Positions 25,001-33,805 of a stretch of 46,257 nt of DNA are shown here, piece by piece (positions within the stretch are counted from its first letter, which is position 1; each line of letters begins with the position of its first letter). The notes under the pieces are model-generated. The model worked only from the letters and a program-made list of their open reading frames with translations, searched no databases and was not told where the DNA came from. Origin of the DNA: Thermocrinis sp. (GTDB taxonomy: Bacteria; Aquificota; Aquificia; Aquificales; Aquificaceae); contig NZ_DAIQAX010000009.1 in NCBI RefSeq assembly GCF_036781485.1, positions 12,440 through 58,696 on the forward strand, read 5' to 3'. Position numbers and translations under genes: made by a program.

Positions 25001-26320
25001 ATGATAGAAACCTATGAAAGGATGCAGAACTTAACTCGTTGGATACTTTTGAGTGTTTTCTCTCTCCTCCTTGGTTTTGGGAAAGCTTTTGCCTCTGAAA
25101 ACGTGGGAGCGATGCTGAAGGCTATGGTAGATCCGGCGGGAGCTCCCTTTTACCCTGTGGTTTTTCAAGTCCTTCAGGTGCTTACTTGGGCTCTACACAT
25201 ACTTTTTGTCTGGACCTCTGTGGGAGGTCTATACTTTACCATTTACGGCTTTACCAGATCTGATGAAAACTGGCAAAGGCTTGCAAAGGCTACCCTTGAG
25301 CTGTCCAAAGTTAGCGTATCCTTGGCAATAGTTTTAGGTGTTGCACCTCTTCTTTTTTATCAGGTAATCTACGACCCACTTTGGTATTCTTCTGCAAACC
25401 TTTCTGGAAGCTGGTATATGCTCTTTATCGTGTTCTTGCTGATAGGTTATTACCTAATATGGGGGGCATACTTTACAAAGAACAACTCAAAAGCTTCTAT
25501 GCTGTTTTCCATAGGTGGTGTCGTTTTCCTTCTGTTTGTTGGCTTTCTAATCCACGTATTCAATTACCAGTCTCTTTATCCGGAAAAGTGGGTTGAGTGG
25601 TATACAGGTGGTGGTAGCACAATGAGACACGATGGATTTGGTATATATGCCTTTAATCTCTTTAGATATCTGTCTCTCCTTGTATTTCCCGCTGGAGCGG
25701 TTACTGGTGTTTTCTTGATGCTCTACGGATGGTATTTCAAAGATAGGGAAGATATGAATAGGAGTTATCTTGAATGGGCTTCCAAAGTGGGTGCTAAATC
25801 TGCCCTGGTCTTCGGCGTTCCGTGGATAATCTCCCACATACTCTACATCCTTTCTACACCCTCCAGTTGGAAAGCGGGCATATCAAACCCCTTAGCCCTT
25901 TTGAGCATAGTAACTCTTCTTGTGTGTGCGGGTATCATCTTGCTTGCCCAAAAAGATCCCATTAAGATGGCTGTTCCTTCTTTACTTGGTGGAGTAATAG
26001 GAACTCTCGGAGTGGCTATATACAGAGAATATCTAAGAGTTGCATCAACCGCTCAGTTTGGTTATTCCATCTATGACTACAAGCTCAACGTGGAATGGCT
26101 CTCGCCAATGTTATTCCTTGGCACTACACTTACTGGGCTTATTCTTTATGCTTATGCATGGTGGATGGCCTACAGAGCAGGAAGAACTTCCCAAGGAAAA
26201 GTCTATCAAGCTTCTGAAGCAGAGCATAACCTAGGGACTCTGTCAGTGTTTGTGGTTATTCTCTGGGCTATAGTTTTCATCGGAGTTGGAATCATCTGGA
26301 TCATAAGAAACTACACCTGA
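25001..26320 (+). CDS. Second subunit of the bd-like complex, a divergent CydA paralogue
   Basis: A 439-residue membrane protein starting with a signal-like helix (about 14-31, AFASE). It shares HxLxxxTSVGG with the preceding gene at identical spacing (His66 here, His29 there), as well as similar later segments (GFLIHVFNYQSLYPEKW against GILSFMLSPGHEKW) and an E343-x2-R346 motif. It therefore looks like a CydA paralogue, not a CydB. The TM3 glutamates and the TM5 histidine of the first subunit are not conserved, so it probably binds fewer hemes and may be structural. A GGAGG lies 13 bases after the first gene's stop; the terminator at 26353 follows. Confidence 0.7.
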   Translation: MIETYERMQNLTRWILLSVFSLLLGFGKAFASENVGAMLKAMVDPAGAPFYPVVFQVLQVLTWALHILFVWTSVGGLYFTIYGFTRSDENWQRLAKATLELSKVSVSLAIVLGVAPLLFYQVIYDPLWYSSANLSGSWYMLFIVFLLIGYYLIWGAYFTKNNSKASMLFSIGGVVFLLFVGFLIHVFNYQSLYPEKWVEWYTGGGSTMRHDGFGIYAFNLFRYLSLLVFPAGAVTGVFLMLYGWYFKDREDMNRSYLEWASKVGAKSALVFGVPWIISHILYILSTPSSWKAGISNPLALLSIVTLLVCAGIILLAQKDPIKMAVPSLLGGVIGTLGVAIYREYLRVASTAQFGYSIYDYKLNVEWLSPMLFLGTTLTGLILYAYAWWMAYRAGRTSQGKVYQASEAEHNLGTLSVFVVILWAIVFIGVGIIWIIRNYT

Positions 26321-26352
26321 TACTTGGTGGTCGCACCTCATGCGCCGTCTTT

Positions 26353-26377
26353 GTACCCCTTGCGGGGTGCCTTTTTA
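26353..26377 (+). terminator. Rho-independent terminator after the bd-like operon
   Basis: ACCCC-TTGC-GGGGT forms a 5-bp GC stem (26355-26368), followed after three bases by five T. It lies between the operon and the convergent hemL, and is the only clear intrinsic terminator I found in the window. Confidence 0.7.
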
Positions 26378-26385
26378 ACATATTT

Positions 26386-27660
26386 TTAGATTGATTTAAC
26401 TGCCCTATCAATTCTATTTAGCGCTTCGTCTATGTCTTCTTTGGTGTGGGCTGTGCTCAAAAACCAAGCCTCAAACTGAGAAGGCGGTATGAGCACCCCT
26501 TCCTTCAGCAGAGCTCTAAAGAACTTGCCAAAAAGCTCAAGGTTTGAAGTTTTTGCTGTAGAATAGTCAAAGACTTCTTTTTCTGTGAAGAATACAGTAA
26601 ACATTGAACCCACCCTGTTTATCCTATGGGCTATTCCCTTGTTTGAAAGGAGCTGACTTATGCCATCGCAAAGTTGCTGGCTAATCTGTTCTAAGTAAGG
26701 ATAGGGGTTTGTTTCAAAGAGCTCAGAAAGAGTGGCAATGCCAGAGACCATGGCCATCGGGTTTCCAGAAAGGGTGCCAGCTTGGTAGATCGGTCCCTCG
26801 GGTGCAACCTTTTTCATTATCTCTTTCTTTCCACCGTAAGCCCCAAGAGGCATACCACCGCCTATAACCTTACCCATACACGTAATGTCTGGATCTATGG
26901 AGTATAGCTCCTGGGCTCCACCTTTTGAAACTCTGAAGTTGGTCATCACCTCGTCAAATATTAGTAAAGCTGAGTATTTTTTAGTTAGCTCCCTCAAAGC
27001 TTGAAGGAATCCATCCTTTGGTAGCACAGTGCCCATATTACCTGCTATAGGTTCCACTATCACACAGGCTATGTCTTCTCCGTATTTTTCGAAAGTTTCT
27101 TTCAGGGCTTGTATGTTGTTGTAGGGCAAAACGATGGTAAGACTGGCTATTTCTTCTGGAACACCTGGAGTTCCTGGGATTCCCAAAGTAGCAACTCCTG
27201 AACCAGCGCTGACTAAAAGTCCATCGTAGTGTCCATGATAACAACCTTCAAACTTAACCACGTATTTTCTTCCTGTATAACCTCTTGCCAGCCTTATGGC
27301 GGACATTGTGGCTTCTGTGCCAGAAGAGACAAACCTTACCATCTCCACCGAAGGCATGGCGGATACTATCATCTGGGATAGAGTTATCTCGTGAGCGTTT
27401 GTTATACCGTAAGATAGTCCCTTTTGGAGTTGCTCTTGAAGGGCTCTTACGACTTTGGGATGGCAGTGTCCTAAGATCAGCGGTCCCCAGGACATAAGAA
27501 AGTCTATGTATTCTTTTCCTTCTACATCCCACAACCTACAGCCTTGAGCGTGGCTCACTATTATGGGCTCTCCGCCAACCGCCTTAAAGGCTCTAACTGG
27601 AGAGCTTACACCCCCGGGCATCAGCTCTTTTGCCTTTTCAAAAAGCTCCCTGTTTGTCAT
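26386..27660 (-). CDS. hemL: Glutamate-1-semialdehyde 2,1-aminomutase
   Basis: PLP enzyme of the C5 heme pathway, converting glutamate-1-semialdehyde to 5-aminolevulinate. The 424 residues match the family: PGGVSSPVRAFKAVGGEP at the start, SGTEATMSAIRLAR (about 113-126), KFEGCYHGHYD, DEVMTNFR (Asp236) and the PLP lysine Lys264 in MGKVIGGGMPLGA. It overlaps the YqiA-like gene upstream by four bases and is the last gene of the ribBA-obg-yqiA-hemL run. Confidence 0.97.
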   Translation of the reverse strand: MTNRELFEKAKELMPGGVSSPVRAFKAVGGEPIIVSHAQGCRLWDVEGKEYIDFLMSWGPLILGHCHPKVVRALQEQLQKGLSYGITNAHEITLSQMIVSAMPSVEMVRFVSSGTEATMSAIRLARGYTGRKYVVKFEGCYHGHYDGLLVSAGSGVATLGIPGTPGVPEEIASLTIVLPYNNIQALKETFEKYGEDIACVIVEPIAGNMGTVLPKDGFLQALRELTKKYSALLIFDEVMTNFRVSKGGAQELYSIDPDITCMGKVIGGGMPLGAYGGKKEIMKKVAPEGPIYQAGTLSGNPMAMVSGIATLSELFETNPYPYLEQISQQLCDGISQLLSNKGIAHRINRVGSMFTVFFTEKEVFDYSTAKTSNLELFGKFFRALLKEGVLIPPSQFEAWFLSTAHTKEDIDEALNRIDRAVKSI

Positions 27661-28346
27661 AGAATAAACTCCTCCAGCAGGTTTTTAAAAGTGTTTGTAA
27701 GTCTATGGTCGTCTTCTACCTCCTTGTAGAGCTTTACCTTCACGTTAGAAACAAATTTTCTTGAGTGTTCTACAGGAACTACTTCGTCCTTTGTTCCATG
27801 GGCAATGTAGATATCCACTGGCGGAGTTTTCGGAAAGTTTATTCTGTCTTCTTCTAATATTTCGTATCCCCTTTGCAGAATATCCACCGCAAATTCCCTG
27901 TGCATAGTTATCTCAAGCCCGGTTTCGCATTCCACAAAGCTCAGCTCTCTCTTTCCCTCAAGCCAATCCTGCACGTCCTTGTATTCTACCTCTTCTAAGG
28001 TAAGTTTTAGACTACTGTAAGACGGAGCAAATAGAAGAACTCTTTCTATACACTCAGGGCTATAGAATCTCAGATAATTCAAGCTTACGTATCCACCATG
28101 AGAACTTCCCGAAAGTATGAGTTTTTTAAATTTTTTACAAAAACCTTTAACTAAGGCGTCCAGCACTTCCAAAACTCTGCTGGTGGTGGTGCTCTGATAG
28201 TCCATATCCATAGCAAAGAAGGAAAACTTGCCAGTGGTTATGGCAAAGTCCCTTATGATTGAAACCTTAGAACTTTTGACGCTGGACGCAAAGCCATGAA
28301 GGTGAATGAGCAAGACCTCTTGGTTGGTCTTTTCGTAGATGAACAT
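27657..28346 (-). CDS. YqiA-like alpha/beta hydrolase
   Basis: A 229-residue predicted esterase of the YqiA/UPF0227 type. The oxyanion region is LIHLHGFASSVKSSK, the nucleophile Ser82 is in GSSHGG, the acid is probably in AHGTKDEVVP, and His in DDHRLTNTF completes the triad. There is no signal peptide. The natural substrate is unknown. The start has no Shine-Dalgarno; TATAAT lies two bases upstream even though the gene is inside a run, 10 bases after obgE. Confidence 0.8.
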   Translation of the reverse strand: MFIYEKTNQEVLLIHLHGFASSVKSSKVSIIRDFAITTGKFSFFAMDMDYQSTTTSRVLEVLDALVKGFCKKFKKLILSGSSHGGYVSLNYLRFYSPECIERVLLFAPSYSSLKLTLEEVEYKDVQDWLEGKRELSFVECETGLEITMHREFAVDILQRGYEILEEDRINFPKTPPVDIYIAHGTKDEVVPVEHSRKFVSNVKVKLYKEVEDDHRLTNTFKNLLEEFIL

Positions 28347-28356
28347 AAATTATAGT

Positions 28357-29364
28357 TTAAACCATAGTGCGTTGAAAAAACCTTTCAAATAGAAGCTTTC
28401 TTAAGTTTTCCAAGCCTTCGCCCGTTATAGCTGATATGCTACAAAATTCATATCCCCTTTCTTTGAAGTAATTTTCCAGATAATCTAAAAAACTCCTGTC
28501 AGACAGCGCGTCAATCTTTGTAGCAACCACTATATGCTCTTTTTCCAAAAGCCTTGGACTGTACTGTTCAAGCTCCTTATTTACTGTATGAAACGCTTCA
28601 ATAGGGTCCTTTTCTCTTCCGTCGGATACGTCCAAAAGGTGCAACAAAAGCTTTGTTCTTTCTATGTGTCTTAAAAAGTCAAGGCCTAAGCCCTTTCCTT
28701 GACTTGCCCCTTCTATCAGTCCTGGAATGTCTGCCAAAACAAGCCTGTGCTCTTCGCTCAGTTCCAGAACTCCAAGCACGGGTGATAGAGTGGTAAAGGG
28801 ATAGTCCGCTATTTTCGGCTTAGCTTTAGTCAGCTTTGATATAAGGGTTGATTTTCCTGCGTTGGGAAGTCCAATAAGTCCCACGTCCGCAATGAGCTTT
28901 AGCTCTAAGATCAGCCATCTTTCTTCGCCCTTTTGACCTTTCTCCGCATACTTTGGTGCTTGGTTAGTTGGTGAGGCGAACCTTGCGTTTCCCCTTCCAC
29001 CTTTTCCTCCCTTTGCTACCACACACCTTTGGCCATCCTCCACCAGATCGCAGATGACCTCCCCCGTTTGGGCGTCCTTTACCACAGTTCCTACGGGCAC
29101 CTCTATGATTAGGTCCTCTCCGTCCCTTCCAGCTTGATTTTTGCCTTTTCCATGCTCTCCGTTCTGAGCTTTAAATTTGGTCCTGTATTCAAAGTCCAAA
29201 AGAGTATGCTTACGAGAAGTAGCTACAAGAATTACATCTCCACCTTTACCACCGTCCCCACCCGCTGGACCACCAAAAGGTCTGTACTTTTCCCTCAAAA
29301 AGGCTATCGCACCGTTTCCTCCATCCCCCGCTTTAACATAGATCTTTGCCAGATCTACAAACAT
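28357..29364 (-). CDS. obgE: GTPase Obg/CgtA
   Basis: Ribosome-associated GTPase acting in 50S assembly and stress responses. The 335 residues have the glycine-rich Obg fold (about 1-157; GGDGGNGAIAFLREK, GGPAGGDGGKGGDV), then a G domain with G1 GLPNAGKST, switch FTTLSPVLG, G3 DIPGLIEGA and G4 TKIDAL. The C-terminal OCT domain of some homologues is missing, which is usual in many phyla. It follows ribBA by three bases with AAAGG before the ATG. Confidence 0.96.
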   Translation of the reverse strand: MFVDLAKIYVKAGDGGNGAIAFLREKYRPFGGPAGGDGGKGGDVILVATSRKHTLLDFEYRTKFKAQNGEHGKGKNQAGRDGEDLIIEVPVGTVVKDAQTGEVICDLVEDGQRCVVAKGGKGGRGNARFASPTNQAPKYAEKGQKGEERWLILELKLIADVGLIGLPNAGKSTLISKLTKAKPKIADYPFTTLSPVLGVLELSEEHRLVLADIPGLIEGASQGKGLGLDFLRHIERTKLLLHLLDVSDGREKDPIEAFHTVNKELEQYSPRLLEKEHIVVATKIDALSDRSFLDYLENYFKERGYEFCSISAITGEGLENLRKLLFERFFQRTMV

Positions 29365-29367
29365 CCT

Positions 29368-30579
29368 TTAGAGTATATGTCCTAGCTTGTGTTTTTTAGT
29401 GTTTAGATATTTTTCGTTGTATTCGCAAGCTTGCACCTTAAGTGGGACCCTTTCTACTACCTCTAAACCATAACCTTCCAGCGCTACTATTTTTCTTGGA
29501 TTGTTGGTTAGCAATCTCATCTTTCTAACTCCAAGATCCAAAAGGATCTGCACGCCTACGCCGTAATCTCTTAGGTCCGCCGAGTATCCAAGCTTTTCGT
29601 TAGCTTCCACCGTATCATATCCCTTATCCTGCAGATCGTAAGCCTTTATCTTATTTACTATCCCAATGCCTCTGCCTTCGTGTCCCATTATATACACGAG
29701 AACTCCCTTTCCTTCCTCTGCTATTTGCATCAGCGCTGCTTCAAGCTGATCTCTACAGTCACATCTGAGAGACTTAAACACGTCTCCTGTCAAGCACTCA
29801 GAATGAACTCTCACAAGCACAGGTTCATCCTCTTTCCACTCACCCATAGTAAGAGCTACCTGTTCTTCACCGGTAAGAACATGCCTGTAAGCGTGGATCT
29901 TAAAGAATCCATAGCGGGTAGGCAAGTTTGCAGTTGCTTCTCTTACCACAAGTCTTTCTTTTTTAAGTCTGTATCTTATAAGGTCTGCTATGGTTATTAT
30001 CTTGAGGTTAAACCGCTTGGCAAATTCCACAAGATCGGGAAGCCTTGCCATAGTTCCATCTTCTTTCAATATCTCACATATTACACCCGCTGGGTAAAGT
30101 CCAGCCAGCCTTGCCAAATCTACAGAAGCTTCTGTATGCCCAGCCCTTTCCAAAACCCCCCCGGGTTTAGCCTTCAGAGGAAAAACGTGCCCTGGTCTTA
30201 TAAAGTCAGAGGGTTTTGCATCCGGACTGACCGCCAACTTTATGGTGATAGCTCTGTCAAAGGCAGATATGCCGGTGGTAGTTCCATACTTTGGATGGGC
30301 GTCTATAGAAACGCAAAAGTAGGTTCCCTTAGGGTCTGTGTTTCTAACCGCCATAGGGTATAGGTCAAGCTCCTCACACCTTTCTGGAGTAAGACTAAGG
30401 CATATAAGCCCCCTTCCATACTTTGCCATAAAGTTTATGGCCTCTGGGGTGACCTTTTCTGCAGCCATAACCAAATCCCCTTCGTTCTCCCTGTCTGGAT
30501 CATCCACCACTATAACCATCTTTCCTTGCCTTATGTCTTCAAGAACTTCTTCAATAGAAGAGAAAACAAATTCACTCAT
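29368..30579 (-). CDS. ribBA: Bifunctional DHBP synthase/GTP cyclohydrolase II
   Basis: Makes both early riboflavin precursors. N-terminal DHBP synthase (about 1-200) has VVDDPDRENEGDLV and RPGHVFPLKAKPGGVLER-like motifs, with GHTEASVDLARLAG after. C-terminal GTP cyclohydrolase II has zinc Cys in HSECLTGDVFKSLRCDC and GHEGRGIG. From the ATG at 30579 it has 403 residues. An upstream ATG at 30597 is rejected because AAGGAGGT lies between the two, seven bases before 30579. The site overlaps the 3' end of the preceding small gene. Confidence 0.96.
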   Translation of the reverse strand: MSEFVFSSIEEVLEDIRQGKMVIVVDDPDRENEGDLVMAAEKVTPEAINFMAKYGRGLICLSLTPERCEELDLYPMAVRNTDPKGTYFCVSIDAHPKYGTTTGISAFDRAITIKLAVSPDAKPSDFIRPGHVFPLKAKPGGVLERAGHTEASVDLARLAGLYPAGVICEILKEDGTMARLPDLVEFAKRFNLKIITIADLIRYRLKKERLVVREATANLPTRYGFFKIHAYRHVLTGEEQVALTMGEWKEDEPVLVRVHSECLTGDVFKSLRCDCRDQLEAALMQIAEEGKGVLVYIMGHEGRGIGIVNKIKAYDLQDKGYDTVEANEKLGYSADLRDYGVGVQILLDLGVRKMRLLTNNPRKIVALEGYGLEVVERVPLKVQACEYNEKYLNTKKHKLGHIL

Positions 30580-30814
30580 TCTTCTTACCTCCTTCATCCT
30601 TTTTAGCTAAGTTTTTAATTCTTTCCCAGATTTTATCCAATATACTCTGTTTGTATGCCTGTTGTGTCTGTACTACTTGCCAATCAGAACTAGCTTTCTT
30701 TAGTCCTTCTCTATATTCACCCCTCATTTTCTCTATAAAAGGTCCTCCGTAGTGAATCCAAAGGTGGTCTATTATAAGAAAGCCTACCAAAAGATAGAGT
30801 ATCCACCTAACCAT
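30572..30814 (-). CDS. Small single-pass membrane protein of unknown function
   Basis: I do not recognise it. From the ATG at 30814 it has 80 residues. A hydrophobic helix at about 4-20 (WILYLLVGFLIIDHLWI) is followed by a basic, helical soluble tail (KMRGEYREGLKK, ILDKIWERIKNLAKK). The open frame extends to 30883, but that extension overlaps the divergent folK and has no ribosome site. Its 3' end contains the ribBA ribosome site, so it probably leads the ribBA-obg-yqiA-hemL transcript. Confidence 0.55.
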   Translation of the reverse strand: MVRWILYLLVGFLIIDHLWIHYGGPFIEKMRGEYREGLKKASSDWQVVQTQQAYKQSILDKIWERIKNLAKKDEGGKKNE

Positions 30815-30851
30815 AAAAGAATAATATATTCTCAGGAGGAGGAATTGTAGC

Positions 30852-31352
30852 TTGGCTTTGTGCTTTCTTGGATTGGGGAGCAACGTGGAAGACAGGATGG
30901 GCTACATTTTAAAAGCTCTGGACCACATAAAAAACTACGCAAAAATTCTCAAATCTTCCACGGTATATGAGAGCGCACCTTGGGGTGTTAAAGACCAACC
31001 AAGCTTTTTAAACAGCGTGATAATGGTAGAAACAAACCTAAGGCCCGTAGATTTGCTATACCGAGTAAAAGAATCGGAAATGCTCATCGGAAGGAGAGAT
31101 CGAGGAAGATGGGGACCTCGGGAAATAGACATAGACATCCTGCTTTACGAAGACCACATAATAATGCTTAGCTTTTTGAAAATTCCCCATCCTTACATCT
31201 TAGAAAGGGATTTTGTTTTAATACCTCTCTTAGAAATAGCTCCTGCCCTGATTCACCCACTCTACAAAAAGCCCCTTTCCCAATACGCTAATCAAATTAG
31301 CGTGTCCTTAAAGCCCTTTGCGTGCCTTTACGGTATAGATAGCAAAGGATAA
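30852..31352 (+). CDS. folK: 2-amino-4-hydroxy-6-hydroxymethyldihydropteridine pyrophosphokinase
   Basis: Transfers pyrophosphate from ATP to the pterin in folate synthesis. The 166 residues contain CFLGLGSNVEDRMGYI, STVYESAPWGVKDQPSFLN, the catalytic block RWGPREIDIDILLY (about 92-105), and IPHPYILERDFVLIPL. The start is TTG at 30852, supported by AGGAGGAGG about nine bases upstream and by family length. It is a single-gene unit whose 3' end overlaps znuB tail-to-tail by 45 bases. Confidence 0.93.
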   Translation: MALCFLGLGSNVEDRMGYILKALDHIKNYAKILKSSTVYESAPWGVKDQPSFLNSVIMVETNLRPVDLLYRVKESEMLIGRRDRGRWGPREIDIDILLYEDHIIMLSFLKIPHPYILERDFVLIPLLEIAPALIHPLYKKPLSQYANQISVSLKPFACLYGIDSKG

Positions 31353-32123
31353 CAGGAAAAGAAGAACCATAAGCAGGACTATGGACCCACTGGGGGGTAT
31401 GTTGTATAACAAAGAAAGAAAAATGCCTAAGGTTACGGACAAAACTGCAAATAAAGCGGAAAGCAAAAAAGTTTGAAAGAAGGAGTTCGCTATCAGCAGT
31501 GCGGTCATAGAAGGAAGAGCTACAAAAGATGCAGAGAGTAAAAGCCCAGCTACCTTTATTGAAAGGACGATGTTTATACCCGCTAGCAATACGAACATAT
31601 AGTTCAAAAAGCTGGTGTTTATACCCCTTAACCTTGCTATCTCCTCATTAAATAGAACCAAAAATAGGTCATCGTACTTTAGTTTAAAGATAAGCAAAGA
31701 CAGAACAAAGATTGCAAAGCTTAGGTATAACTCCATTTCTGAAACTGTTAGGATACTTCCAAAAAGGTAAGAGTATATCTCCTGACCCAAACTACCGCTT
31801 AAGGACAGGATTATTACCGCGAGGGCTGTGCCAAAGGAAAAGAAGAGGGACAAAATAGTGTCTGAGGGCAGATTTTTCCTCTCCATCAAGAATTGAATGA
31901 AAAAAGACACGAAAGCGGTGTAAATCAGAGTAAAGATAGTGGGTTCTACTCCGAATAGAAAAGACAACGCTATACCGCCAAAGGCCGAATGGGATATACC
32001 AGCTCCGAGCATAGAGAGTCTTCTCATAAGAAGATACACACCTAATACAGAGCAGGACAGGGCTATAAAGATACCCGCTAAGACGCCTTGATAGACAAGT
32101 AAAAGGTTTTCAATGAAGTCCAT
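31308..32123 (-). CDS. znuB: Zinc/manganese-type ABC transporter permease
   Basis: Inner-membrane channel subunit of a cluster-9 metal ABC transporter. It has 271 residues with about eight helices, the family's MRRLSMLGAGISHSAFGGIALSFL (about 33-56) that contacts the ATPase, and LLLSASFVALPSMTALLIA later. It is the third gene of the run ZnuA-ZnuC-ZnuB, overlapping znuC by 14 bases. Zinc versus manganese cannot be decided from the permease. Confidence 0.9.
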   Translation of the reverse strand: MDFIENLLLVYQGVLAGIFIALSCSVLGVYLLMRRLSMLGAGISHSAFGGIALSFLFGVEPTIFTLIYTAFVSFFIQFLMERKNLPSDTILSLFFSFGTALAVIILSLSGSLGQEIYSYLFGSILTVSEMELYLSFAIFVLSLLIFKLKYDDLFLVLFNEEIARLRGINTSFLNYMFVLLAGINIVLSIKVAGLLLSASFVALPSMTALLIANSFFQTFLLSALFAVLSVTLGIFLSLLYNIPPSGSIVLLMVLLFLLSFAIYTVKARKGL

Positions 32124-32781
32124 AAAGCTCCCTTATAAGCTTGGTAAACTGCTCAGGGTAAGTTATTTTACACTCCTGCATACCAAGGCAGAGCATCCGC
32201 GTGGCGTTTCGCAAAACAAACCCAATGTCATGGGATACCACCACAACCGTCCTATCTTTGGCAATCTCTCTAAGGGTACTCTCTATATGCTCTTGGGCGT
32301 GTATGTCCAAACCTGTTAGAGGCTCATCCAAAATCAGAAGGTCTGGGTTTTTGGTAAGAGCCAAAGCCAAAAGCACTTTCTGCTGTTCTCCGCCAGAAAG
32401 CTTAACAAACTGCTTCTTTAACAGGCCCTCAAGGTGCAAAAAGGCTATTATCCAACCAACCTTTTCCTTCTTTGCTACTTTTCTAAAAAGCTCCTCCACC
32501 GTTCCAGTCCAGAACCTCTCCACGCTAAACCTCTGAGGCACATAACCTACCTTCTCCCAACGATTAAAGCTTTTGAGGTCTTCTCCAAAGATGTAAATCC
32601 TTCCCTGATGAGGCTTTAGAAAGCCCAAGAGAAGCTTAAGAAGGGTAGTTTTACCAGAACCATTGGGACCAACTACACAAAAAAATTCCCCTTTGTAAAC
32701 AGAAAAGCTAAGGTCTTCTATAAGAGGCTCTTCCTTTTTGTATCTAAACCTTAGTTTCTCTACCCTTATTACCTCTTGCAA
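32110..32781 (-). CDS. znuC: Zinc/manganese-type ABC transporter ATPase
   Basis: Nucleotide-binding subunit of the metal importer. The 223 residues have Walker A GPNGSGKTT (about 39-47), Q-loop VPQRF, signature LSGGEQQK, Walker B LLILDEP and the switch His in VVSHDIG. It overlaps znuA by 13 bases and znuB by 14, an arrangement that implies coupled translation of the three subunits. Confidence 0.93.
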   Translation of the reverse strand: MQEVIRVEKLRFRYKKEEPLIEDLSFSVYKGEFFCVVGPNGSGKTTLLKLLLGFLKPHQGRIYIFGEDLKSFNRWEKVGYVPQRFSVERFWTGTVEELFRKVAKKEKVGWIIAFLHLEGLLKKQFVKLSGGEQQKVLLALALTKNPDLLILDEPLTGLDIHAQEHIESTLREIAKDRTVVVVSHDIGFVLRNATRMLCLGMQECKITYPEQFTKLIRELYGLH

Positions 32782-33596
32782 TCTAAACCCTCTGCCAAAG
32801 ACCGTAGGTTTCTATCCATTATAGAGAAGTAGTCATCATTTTGGTTAGTGAGATATAAGGAGGTGTTTATCCTGTATATTTTCGCTCCAGTCTCCTGGGA
32901 AAGTTTTCTTGCCACTTTATCGCTGTAGCCCTCTTCTACAAAGATTGCCTTTATAGATTCTTTTTTCATCAGTTTGATGAGATTGAGTATTTCGGAAGGT
33001 TTGGGTTCTTCTTCCGCATGGATCCCTTTGATGCCTACCGCTTTAAGATCGTAGTCCTTGGCAAGGTAGTTTAAAGAATGGTGCGTGGAAACAAGCCATC
33101 TGCTCTTGCAGGTAGAAAGCCTTTTGCTAAATTCATTGTCCAGCTCTTTAAGTCTTTTAGAAAATTCCTCATACCTTTTTTGATAAAGCTCTCTGTTGTT
33201 TGGGTCCATATTCATCAGTGCTTTGAAGATATTATCCACAAGCTTTTGGTAGGACCTAGGGGACACCCACAGATGGGGGTCTTTGTGTTTGCCTATAATC
33301 ATAAAGTCTATGTTTTGATGTAAAAGATAGAGTTTGTTTTTCTCTACGGGCAGTTTTTTTTCCCAACTTTCCAATCCAAGAGTAAACACAGCTTTCGCAT
33401 CTTTTAAGATCTTACGATCAGTTGGTCTTAACTCATAGTGATGAACATCTGCCTTCGTAGATATCAAGATACGGACGTTGTAAATATCTCCAGCCATATA
33501 TGCCAAAGGATAGTAAATTGGGTAGGTGGTGGCTACCAGAGATTCCTTGGAAAAACTCAAGCTTATCAAAATAAAGAAAGCCAAAACAAACCTCAT
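32769..33596 (-). CDS. znuA: Zinc/manganese-type ABC transporter substrate-binding protein
   Basis: Periplasmic metal-binding protein of the cluster-9 family, 275 residues. A signal peptide covers about 1-16 (ISLSFS). Metal-ligand histidines are expected in VHHYELRPTD, DPHLWVSP and STHHSLNYLA, with an acidic ligand in IFVEEGYSDK. There is no His-rich loop of the kind seen in many zinc-specific ZnuA proteins, so specificity is uncertain. No Shine-Dalgarno is seen and no Zur-like palindrome is obvious upstream. Confidence 0.87.
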   Translation of the reverse strand: MRFVLAFFILISLSFSKESLVATTYPIYYPLAYMAGDIYNVRILISTKADVHHYELRPTDRKILKDAKAVFTLGLESWEKKLPVEKNKLYLLHQNIDFMIIGKHKDPHLWVSPRSYQKLVDNIFKALMNMDPNNRELYQKRYEEFSKRLKELDNEFSKRLSTCKSRWLVSTHHSLNYLAKDYDLKAVGIKGIHAEEEPKPSEILNLIKLMKKESIKAIFVEEGYSDKVARKLSQETGAKIYRINTSLYLTNQNDDYFSIMDRNLRSLAEGLDCKR

Positions 33597-33608
33597 AGTT
33601 TATACATT

Positions 33609-33805
33609 TTAAGCTTTAGGGTTGAGAAATTTACCAACTAATTCTTCTTCCTTCAAAGGTGTGTCCGGAGAATTTAACACTATTCTATCCGCCAGAAGTT
33701 GCATCTGTTGGCTGACGTTTCAATGCATAGCAGCTTCAAAACTTCGGGAAGTGCAGAGTAAAACTCTCATTCCCTTATCAACTGCTCAATCTTATCAATG
33801 CTCAT
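33609..33805 (-). pseudogene. Broken gene translationally coupled to era
   Basis: An ATG at 33805 overlaps the era stop (ATGA) and reads MSIDKIEQLIRE before a TGA at 33769-33767. A second ATG at 33770 continues one frame over as MRVLLCTSRSFEAAMH, meets a TGA at 33722-33720, and then in the same frame gives NVSQQMQLLADRIV and TPLKEEELVGKFLNPKA before a TAA at 33609-33611. Joined with one frameshift and one read-through it would be about 65 residues. The family is not recognised. The coupled start and coherent protein character suggest a recently inactivated gene; a sequencing error is possible but no other gene here is broken like this. Confidence 0.5.
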
